11,452 nucleotides of DNA from Candidatus Saccharimonadota bacterium (GTDB lineage: Bacteria; Patescibacteriota; Saccharimonadia; Saccharimonadales; Saccharimonadaceae), in contig PJQJ01000028.1 in the NCBI GenBank assembly GCA_002861585.1, forward strand, positions 1 through 11,452, given 5' to 3'. Below are positions 1 through 4,844 of this stretch, piece by piece. The notes under the pieces are model-generated. The model saw only the letters and a program-made list of their open reading frames with translations, was not told where the DNA came from and made no database searches. Within the stretch, counting starts at the first letter, position 1, and every line of letters begins with the position of its first letter. The position numbers and the translations under genes are program-made.

Positions 1-573
1 AAGTTAACTGGCGGCGAGAGCGTGCACCTACTTGACTGGCCAAAAACCGGCGCAATAAACGAAGCAGTGCTGGATGAGATGGCTCAAACGCGTGCCATTA
101 TCGAGCAGGGCCTGGCAAAGCGTATGTCCAAGAGCGACAGTGAGCAGCAGGTGAAAGTTCGCCAGCCGCTTAATCAGCTAGGATATTCTGGCAAGAGACT
201 GGGTGGGGAACTCGAGCAGATTATTGCAGAAGAGGTGAATGTAAAGCACGTGATAAACAATGGAGGCGACGAGGGCGATGCTGTTGTTGTCACCCTTGAT
301 AAAGACATCACTCCAGAGTTAAAGCGCGAAGGAATGATGCGAGAAGTCATTCGCAATGTCCAGAACGCCCGCAAGCAAGCGGGGCTGAATGTTGATGATC
401 GGATTATTCTATCACTAACAACCGAGGACGGCGAGTTGCAACAGGCAATCGCTGAGCACGAAGCAACGATCGCATCTGAAACCCTAGCCACCGAGATGGC
501 AGCAAACGATGGCTTCCTGGCTGACGTAACGGTGGAGGGCGCAGCCCTAAAGCTGCAGCTGCAAAAGGCATAA
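1..573 (+). CDS. ileS: Isoleucine--tRNA ligase, C-terminal part (5' end outside window)
   Basis: This is the last ~190 residues of isoleucyl-tRNA synthetase, the cytoplasmic enzyme that charges tRNA-Ile. The frame is open from base 1, so the gene begins upstream and the GTG at 22 is only an internal valine. The visible part starts with the 'ESVHLLDWPK' segment and continues into the anticodon-binding region with 'KVRQPL', both typical of IleRS. The C-terminal module follows, with 'EEVNVKHV' and a stretch resembling 'ELKREG..REVIRNVQNARKQAGL'. There is no cysteine in the visible part, so the C-terminal zinc finger of E. coli-type IleRS is absent. This fits the longer eukaryote-like type 2 IleRS (my inference from memory of the family). 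The catalytic HIGH and true KMSKS motifs lie outside the window; the 'RMSKS' near residue 42 of this fragment is not at the catalytic position. Stop codon TAA. Confidence 0.93.
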   Translation, partial: KLTGGESVHLLDWPKTGAINEAVLDEMAQTRAIIEQGLAKRMSKSDSEQQVKVRQPLNQLGYSGKRLGGELEQIIAEEVNVKHVINNGGDEGDAVVVTLDKDITPELKREGMMREVIRNVQNARKQAGLNVDDRIILSLTTEDGELQQAIAEHEATIASETLATEMAANDGFLADVTVEGAALKLQLQKA

Positions 574-589
574 TTCGTCACCGCTTAGG

Positions 590-618
590 TTGACTTTTTG
601 AATCACTTATGCTAATGT
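590..618 (+). promoter_or_regulatory. Sigma70-type promoter for the small acidic gene
   Basis: TTGACT (590-595), a 17-bp spacer, then TAATGT (613-618) preceded by TG at -15/-14 (extended -10). The predicted start of transcription is near 625, giving an A-rich leader of about 23 nt without a Shine-Dalgarno sequence before the ATG at 648. It lies just after the ileS stop codon, so the small gene is probably transcribed separately from ileS. Confidence 0.65.
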
Positions 619-647
619 AAATCTATCAAACAATCAAAAACAAAAAT

Positions 648-884
648 ATGCTACACCTTTTAAAAAATCCATTCCGATCAGAAGTTGCTTTTGAGGCAGC
701 TGACCCGTTAGCCGATGGGCTAGGGGACGACATTAAGCTTGAGCAGCAAGAGGCTGGTATCTCGTTAGAAGATACGCCTGATGCAGATCATCTGTCATCG
801 TTCTGGCAGGTCGTCGTTGATGACGCCCGTCAGGACAAGGACTGGGGTTTTGCGGATGAAGAAGATAACAACCCGTTCTTCTAG
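648..884 (+). CDS. Small, highly acidic protein of unknown function (78 aa)
   Basis: I do not recognise this protein. It is 78 residues with about 20 Asp/Glu against 5 Lys/Arg, so strongly negatively charged. It has no predicted membrane segment, no cysteines and no obvious catalytic motif. The short basic/hydrophobic start ('MLHLLKNPFR') is followed by acidic, probably flexible sequence and a single Trp-containing hydrophobic patch (SFWQVVV, residues 51-57). Both ends carry an NPF tripeptide (residues 7-9 and 75-77). A good promoter lies directly upstream and the gene ends with TAG before another promoter, so it looks like a monocistronic gene between ileS and rplU. There is no Shine-Dalgarno sequence; the leader is A-rich. 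Being real is supported by the promoter and tight packing; the function is unknown. Confidence 0.7.
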   Translation: MLHLLKNPFRSEVAFEAADPLADGLGDDIKLEQQEAGISLEDTPDADHLSSFWQVVVDDARQDKDWGFADEEDNNPFF

Positions 885-893
885 TTGCGATTC

Positions 894-922
894 TTTACAG
901 AACCCTTCTAACCTGTTAAACT
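894..922 (+). promoter_or_regulatory. Sigma70-type promoter for rplU
   Basis: TTTACA (894-899), a 17-bp spacer and TAAACT (917-922) with TG at 914-915 (extended -10). Predicted transcription start is around 929, giving a leader of ~32 nt. Only a weak purine run (AAGAGA) precedes the rplU ATG at 961. Confidence 0.6.
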
Positions 923-960
923 ACTTCGGATATAACTAATACTTAGATAAGAGATTTTCG

Positions 961-1272
961 ATGAAAGCAGTCGTACAAGTTGGTGGCAAACAATATATTG
1001 TCACCGAAAAAGAGACCCTTCTGGTGGATCGCCTCCAGGATGGAACGAAAGAGCTCACACTTGACGCGCTTATGGTCTTTGATGACAAGACCGCTACCGT
1101 TGGTACTCCAACCGTAAAAGGCGCTACCGTGAAGGCTCAGGTAGTGGAAGATGAAGTTAAGGGCGACAAGCTCCGCATTATTCACTTCCAGGCTAAGAAA
1201 CGTGTGAACAAGGTAACTGGTCACCGCCAAAAGCACAGCCGCATTCAGATTACTGGCATTAGCGCTAAATAA
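961..1272 (+). CDS. rplU: 50S ribosomal protein L21 (bL21)
   Basis: L21 is a primary 23S rRNA-binding protein of the large ribosomal subunit. The 103-residue length is normal for the family. The start 'MKAVVQVGGKQY' is the hallmark N-terminus. The C-terminal basic block ('KAKKRVNKVTGHRQKHSRIQI', shortened here to its key parts KKR, GHRQ and the final ITGI) matches the L21 rRNA-binding signature around residues 78-101. The gene has its own promoter and a strong terminator directly after the TAA stop. Unlike most bacteria, rpmA (L27) does not follow; instead the parAB operon does. Confidence 0.97.
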   Translation: MKAVVQVGGKQYIVTEKETLLVDRLQDGTKELTLDALMVFDDKTATVGTPTVKGATVKAQVVEDEVKGDKLRIIHFQAKKRVNKVTGHRQKHSRIQITGISAK

Positions 1273-1281
1273 TTAGGCTGA

Positions 1282-1327
1282 TACAAATTAAAAACACCGA
1301 GTAGAAACTCGGTGTTTTTAATTTGTA
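1282..1327 (+). terminator. Strong intrinsic terminator after rplU
   Basis: Arms 1282-1302 and 1307-1327 are perfect reverse complements (21 bp) around an AGAA loop. The GC-rich core ACACCGAGT/ACTCGGTGT is flanked by A-rich and T-rich tracts, so the hairpin is followed by a U-run (GTTTTTAATTTG) within its own outer stem. Because it is symmetric, it could stop transcription from both sides. It lies 9 bp after the rplU stop. Confidence 0.92.
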
Positions 1328-1356
1328 CTGGTGCTGCCAAAATAACCATGATGTCC

Positions 1357-1456
1357 CACTAGTGAGAACTGCGTACAGAAACGAACTCCAGAGTTAAAAC
1401 AATTTTTAAATTGTCTATGCTTTTCACGCAAAAATATTTTCACGCGTGCTAAAATA
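1357..1456. promoter_or_regulatory. Palindrome-rich control region upstream of parA
   Basis: The ~160 bp between the rplU terminator and parA holds no gene, but several short inverted repeats: CACTAGTG (1357-1364), AACTC-CA-GAGTT (1384-1395), ACAATTT-TT-AAATTGT (1399-1414) and TATTTT-N10-AAAATA (1435-1456), the last enclosing CACGCGTG (1441-1448). TTTTCACGC also occurs twice as a direct repeat (1421-1429 and 1437-1445). The last palindrome overlaps the putative -10 element, as an operator for autoregulation by a partition protein would. That these are binding sites is inference. Confidence 0.4.
1447..1455 (+). promoter_or_regulatory. parA: Extended -10 promoter element for parAB
   Basis: TGC-TAAAAT (-10 hexamer 1450-1455 with extended TG) lies 31 bp before the parA ATG. 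No good -35 hexamer is seen at 17 bp, which fits an extended -10 promoter or one needing an activator. The transcript would carry the purine-rich AGGAGAGGG (1466-1474), a Shine-Dalgarno-like sequence somewhat far (12-16 nt) from the ATG at 1487. Confidence 0.5.
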
Positions 1457-1486
1457 GTTGTAAAGAGGAGAGGGTAAAACAAAGAT

Positions 1487-2254
1487 ATGTCTGCGACGGT
1501 AATTGCTGTCACAAATCAAAAGGGCGGTGTTGGTAAGACGACAACTGCTGTTAATGTCGCTTATTGCTTGGCTAAAGCCGGTAAGCGAGTTCTTATTGTT
1601 GATTTCGATCCGCAGGGTAATGCCACGAGCGGACTTGGGATCGATAAGCAATCACTAAAGATCACTGTGATGGATGTAGTGCAGAACGAGCTGCCTATCA
1701 AAGAAGCGGTACAGAGCGTTGAGTGTCACAAAAATCTGTTTATTATTCCCGCTACTCCGCAATTAGCGAACGCAGAAGTTGAGCTTGCAAAGGCCGAGCG
1801 CCGCTTTTCTCGCCTTAAAATGGCTCTAGCTGACACCGACGATTATGATTACGTTATTATCGATTCTCCTCCAAGTTTGAGCCTGCTTACCGTTAACGGC
1901 CTGATTGCTGCTCATTACATCCTGCTGCCCGTACAGGCAGAATTTTATGCTATGGAAGGCCTTGGGCAGCTGCTTGAGACGATGCAGCTAATCCGTAAAA
2001 AACTCAATCCCACACTCGAACTACTTGGCGTCGCAGTAACGATGATGGACAATCGTACGACCCTCGGCAATCAGGTGCACGACGAGATTATAAAACACTT
2101 TCCGGGCAAGGTATTTAAGACCGTTATACCGCGCAATGTGCGCCTAGCTGAGGCACCAAGCCATGGATTGCCTGTTGGAGCTTACGATCGATGGAGCAAG
2201 GGTGCGAGAGCGTATAAAGCGTTAACGAAGGAGGTACTGTCCCGTGCCGGCTAA
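1487..2254 (+). CDS. parA: Chromosome partitioning ATPase ParA (Soj family)
   Basis: ParA is a deviant-Walker ATPase that binds DNA nonspecifically as an ATP dimer and moves ParB-parS complexes during chromosome segregation. The 255-residue length is that of the short chromosomal Soj/ParA type without an N-terminal HTH. The deviant Walker A KGGVGKTT is at residues 12-19, with the signature lysine K12 and K17. The A' box VLIVDFDPQG is at 35-44, Walker B VIIDSPP at 124-130, and the family segment RNVRLAEAPSHGLPV at 217-231. It overlaps parB by 11 bp, indicating co-transcription and translational coupling. The start ATG lies just before the first strand, as in homologues. The palindromes upstream may serve autoregulation. 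Stop TAA. Confidence 0.97.
   Translation: MSATVIAVTNQKGGVGKTTTAVNVAYCLAKAGKRVLIVDFDPQGNATSGLGIDKQSLKITVMDVVQNELPIKEAVQSVECHKNLFIIPATPQLANAEVELAKAERRFSRLKMALADTDDYDYVIIDSPPSLSLLTVNGLIAAHYILLPVQAEFYAMEGLGQLLETMQLIRKKLNPTLELLGVAVTMMDNRTTLGNQVHDEIIKHFPGKVFKTVIPRNVRLAEAPSHGLPVGAYDRWSKGARAYKALTKEVLSRAG
2228..2235 (+). promoter_or_regulatory. parB: Shine-Dalgarno sequence fixing the GTG start of parB
   Basis: AAGGAGGT is a perfect anti-16S match, 8 nt before GTG at 2244 and inside the end of parA. It decides the GTG start, which yields the standard ParB N-terminus (KGLGRGFDSLI). Confidence 0.85.
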
Positions 2255-3128
2255 AGGATTAGGACGAGGATTTGATTCATTGATTCCAACGCAGGTGTTG
2301 GATGAGAGTTTTGATCCAACTATCAACCAAGACGAACAGGTGTCGGAGCTGCGTAAGATCAGCCTGAGCGAGATCACGCCCGATCCAAATCAACCTCGCC
2401 GTCATTTTGATGAAGAGGCATTAGCAGAGCTGACTGCATCGATCAAAGAGCACGGCGTGCTTCAGCCAATCGTTGTTACGCCTGTAGCTGATGGCTATCA
2501 GGTGGTAGCGGGTGAGCGTCGTTTCCGGGCTTCGAAGGCCGCTGGTCTGACGAAAATTCCAGCAATCGTTCGCACGCTGAGCAATCAGCATAAGCTAGAA
2601 CTAGCACTTATCGAAAATATTCAACGGCGCGATCTTAACCCGCTTGAAACTGCTACGGCGTACCTTAAGTTGCACCAGCAATTCTCTCTGACATACGAAG
2701 AGATAGGCAAGCGCGTCGGTGGTAAAGCTATCAGTACGATCAGTAACGCACTTCGCCTATTACAGTTACCTGATGCTGCCAAAGAGGCATTAGTGACTGG
2801 TACGATTAGCGAAGGCCACGCACGGCAGATACTTGCCCTTGATAAAACGACGGCTCAGTTAGAGCTGCTTCGGCTTATCACGGTCGAAGGCTGGTCGGTT
2901 CGCAAGGCCGAGCAGTATGTCGTTGGTTACAAACAGGGTGAGCAGGCTAAGCCAGCCCGTGTTGCTGCTCGTGCAAAGACCCAGACAGAGACGCCGCACA
3001 CAAAGGCACTGGCAAAGCGGCTAAGCGCTGACGTAAAGGTCAAAAACACCGCCAAGGGCGGTCAGCTGGTTATACGCTTTAAAGACGATAGTGATTTCGA
3101 GCGTATCGCTGATATGCTGCTGCAATAA
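2244..3128 (+). CDS. parB: Chromosome partitioning protein ParB (Spo0J/Noc family)
   Basis: ParB is the parS-binding CTPase clamp that loads onto the origin region and is moved by ParA. The 294 residues show the usual order. A ParA-contacting N-terminal tail (KGLGRGFDSLIP, 4-15) comes first. The ParB N-domain (about 37-135) follows, with NQPRR (49-53), the CTP-binding GERRFRA box (90-96) and ENIQRRDLNPLE (124-135). A helix-turn-helix region (about 149-173) is followed by GHAR (191-194), a variable linker (about 225-250) and a C-terminal dimerisation domain (about 253-294). The turn of the HTH (VGGKAISTISN) is one residue longer than in B. subtilis Spo0J as I recall it. The GTG start is chosen on a perfect Shine-Dalgarno. 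It converges on lepB with only 13 bp between and no visible terminator. Stop TAA. Confidence 0.96.
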   Translation: MPAKGLGRGFDSLIPTQVLDESFDPTINQDEQVSELRKISLSEITPDPNQPRRHFDEEALAELTASIKEHGVLQPIVVTPVADGYQVVAGERRFRASKAAGLTKIPAIVRTLSNQHKLELALIENIQRRDLNPLETATAYLKLHQQFSLTYEEIGKRVGGKAISTISNALRLLQLPDAAKEALVTGTISEGHARQILALDKTTAQLELLRLITVEGWSVRKAEQYVVGYKQGEQAKPARVAARAKTQTETPHTKALAKRLSADVKVKNTAKGGQLVIRFKDDSDFERIADMLLQ

Positions 3129-3141
3129 CTGCAACTGCCCG

Positions 3142-3705
3142 CTAAAAAGTCCTTGTCTTATCGAACGGGTAGATCCGCATTGCTACAGGTCCCTGGATAT
3201 TCTCGAGGGGAACGGTGCCAAGCCCATTGCGGGAATCAAGCGAAAAATTGCCAATTCGGTTGTCACCTGCTACGAATACTTCACCCTCAGGAACGACAGT
3301 ATCGGTCTCTCCTGAGCTAGGAAATCTTGGCGCTTTACTCTGCTCGTCAGGGAGGATGGGAGTATTTTGACCTGGTTTATAGACTGCTAGCACCCCCTGT
3401 TGTAGTACGACTCGTTCACCGGGAAGGGCAATGACTCGTTTTACAAGGAACTGATCCACTCCATTAAAGCTTTCATTAGGGTTCTTAAAGACGATAACCT
3501 GATTTCGATCTGGTAAGTATGACTCGCCCCCGAGCACTGCTTTAGCATGTGGAATGCGGTTCACGATCAAACGATCACCGGTAAATAGCGTCGGTTCCAT
3601 ACTCGGTCCCTGTACGCTAAAGGATCGAAATAAAAGAGCGTTGATGAGTATGGCACCAACAAAGACGGTGATAAAGAAGCCGACAATGCCTAAAAAGTCT
3701 TTCAT
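3142..3705 (-). CDS. lepB: Signal peptidase I, short form
   Basis: A membrane-bound serine peptidase that cleaves signal peptides from exported proteins on the outer face of the membrane, using a Ser/Lys dyad (family S26). The 187 residues hold one N-terminal membrane segment (about 5-26). Box B follows, with the nucleophile in GPSMEPTL (Ser35). The general base lies in FLVKRVIALPGE (Lys89), and box E is GDNR (147-150) with SLDSR shortly after. All catalytic elements are present. A Shine-Dalgarno (TAAGG) lies about 6 nt before the ATG. It starts 9 bp after the stop of the second signal peptidase gene, so the two are one minus-strand operon. Stop TAG. Confidence 0.95.
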   Translation of the reverse strand: MKDFLGIVGFFITVFVGAILINALLFRSFSVQGPSMEPTLFTGDRLIVNRIPHAKAVLGGESYLPDRNQVIVFKNPNESFNGVDQFLVKRVIALPGERVVLQQGVLAVYKPGQNTPILPDEQSKAPRFPSSGETDTVVPEGEVFVAGDNRIGNFSLDSRNGLGTVPLENIQGPVAMRIYPFDKTRTF

Positions 3706-3714
3706 ATTGCCTTA

Positions 3715-4755
3715 CTAGAATACACGGACTTGCTTAAGCGGCAAAACACGAACCAACAATTTACCCTGAACATGCGTATTGCTGACGGTGCCAAATGAAC
3801 GCGAATCATATGAGCCGCCCTCGGCCCGATTATCGCCAAGCACGAAGAGGTGACCGTCAGGAACTTGCACGATTGAAGGCCCTTCATTGTGTGTTGGTGC
3901 CACATCAAGCTCCAGTTGCTCATCAACATTAAAGCCGTCTGGATGCTCTCTGTTTTTGATCTGAACTGTACCGTTTTCGATAACGACTATATCACCTGGG
4001 ACGCCAATGACTCGTTTTATGATTTGCTCATTTTGCAAACTCGTAAACTCACTTGTGCCACTGTCTAAAACGACAATATCACCGCGTTCTGGCATGTAGT
4101 CAGCATGAATGACTTCTGCTGATGTCTTTCCGATCTTACTTACAAGGATTCTGTCATCGTCCTGCAGTGTGGGTTGCATACTCAGTCCGTCAACAAAGTA
4201 TGACTGAAAGACAAAGGCGTTTAGCAGGGCAGCACCACCCCAAATTAATGCGGCAAATCCACTAAGATATGCTGGAAATTTCCAGATTGTCCTGAGGCCA
4301 GAGTGTCCTCTGGGAGCCTCTTGTGGCGGTGGCGGCGTAAAATCCCTTGTTGCAGGAGGCTGCTGTAGCTGCTCTGGTTGAGTTGGCATTTGGTGTGGTA
4401 ATTGCTGAGGGGGCAGCACAGACCGCGGCAGTACTGGCACTGGCCGATTGCTTGTTGTCGGTTGAACAGAGCTAGCGATGTGCGGCGGAGGTGTTGGCAA
4501 TTGGTGATGCTGAGGGACAGGGGGTTGCTGTGTGGTCCCGAGTGCTGCTTGTGATGCGGGCGAAGCGGGTAGCGGCTGGCGAGAAATACCACGTGTAGGT
4601 GCAGGTGTTGTGGGCGATTGCGGTTGCGGACGTAGCGTGGGAATTGATGCCTGAGATCGTGGCAGTTGAGCTGAGCGTGATACAGGTCGAATAAACCCAT
4701 CAATACTCCGCTGACGAGAGAGTGGTCGAGATGCTGGCTGCCGATCTGGTTGCAT
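3715..4755 (-). CDS. lepB: Signal peptidase I with long Pro/Gln-rich cytoplasmic tail
   Basis: A second S26 signal peptidase, 346 residues, nearly twice as long as its neighbour. Residues 1-155 form a low-complexity tail rich in Pro, Gln, Ser and Thr, with runs such as TPPPPQE, expected to be disordered and cytoplasmic. One membrane segment follows (about 158-183). The catalytic domain has GLSMQPTL (Ser192), IIKRVIGVPGD (Lys247), GDNR (307-310) and SYDSR (315-319), so it should be active. Near the start the tail carries SIDGFIR (17-23), similar to a motif in the divergently encoded LCP protein. It is the first gene of the operon, followed by the shorter peptidase. The start ATG sits 6 nt after a strong -10 box, so the message may be leaderless. 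Stop TAG. The role of the tail is unknown. Confidence 0.93.
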   Translation of the reverse strand: MQPDRQPASRPLSRQRSIDGFIRPVSRSAQLPRSQASIPTLRPQPQSPTTPAPTRGISRQPLPASPASQAALGTTQQPPVPQHHQLPTPPPHIASSVQPTTSNRPVPVLPRSVLPPQQLPHQMPTQPEQLQQPPATRDFTPPPPQEAPRGHSGLRTIWKFPAYLSGFAALIWGGAALLNAFVFQSYFVDGLSMQPTLQDDDRILVSKIGKTSAEVIHADYMPERGDIVVLDSGTSEFTSLQNEQIIKRVIGVPGDIVVIENGTVQIKNREHPDGFNVDEQLELDVAPTHNEGPSIVQVPDGHLFVLGDNRAEGGSYDSRSFGTVSNTHVQGKLLVRVLPLKQVRVF

Positions 4756-4761
4756 ACTCTT

Positions 4762-4769
4762 ATTTTATA
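4762..4769 (-). promoter_or_regulatory. -10 element of the signal peptidase operon, near-leaderless
   Basis: On the minus strand TATAAAAT ends 6 nt before the ATG at 4755, which would place transcription start at or next to the start codon. No convincing -35 hexamer is seen. There is no room for a Shine-Dalgarno sequence in such a transcript. Confidence 0.45.
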
Positions 4770-4797
4770 ACGAAATAAAGACATAAGCACCATTTGG

Positions 4798-4826
4798 TTT
4801 ACTGTTAAGCCCAAAAAAGGTATAGT
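4798..4826 (+). promoter_or_regulatory. Sigma70-type promoter of the LCP-membrane protein-htrA operon
   Basis: TTTACT (4798-4803), a 17-bp spacer and TATAGT (4821-4826). Transcription would start near 4833, only about 12 nt before the ATG at 4845. A GGAG at 4831-4834 lies at the expected transcription start, so it may or may not be within the message. The promoter faces away from the signal peptidase operon across an 89-bp divergent gap. Confidence 0.6.
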
Positions 4827-4844
4827 GAATGGAGCTAAAATCTT

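Noticed and set aside
124..138. A KMSKS-like peptide (RMSKS) in the ileS fragment
   Set aside because: It lies just before the KVRQPL segment of the C-terminal region, not at the catalytic position, which is well upstream and outside the window; a chance match.
174..581. A 135-codon minus-strand open frame opposite ileS
   Set aside because: Antisense to a clear conserved gene, Ser/Pro-rich composition typical of a shadow frame, no ribosome binding site.
1328..1486. A tRNA, riboswitch or chromosomal origin in the rplU-parA gap
   Set aside because: No cloverleaf, no CCA end, no DnaA-box-like repeats and no recognised riboswitch core; only short palindromes and a promoter-like element.
4590..4595. 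CACGTG core as a possible parS site (also near 248, 5773 and 7629)
   Set aside because: Flanking bases do not form the TGTTTC/GAAACA arms of parS, and all lie in coding sequence.
4245..4814. A 189-codon alternative minus-strand frame over the signal peptidase tail
   Set aside because: His/Leu/Gln-rich shadow of the Pro/Gln-rich tail. The signal peptidase frame continues straight into a conserved catalytic domain, and this one ends before it.
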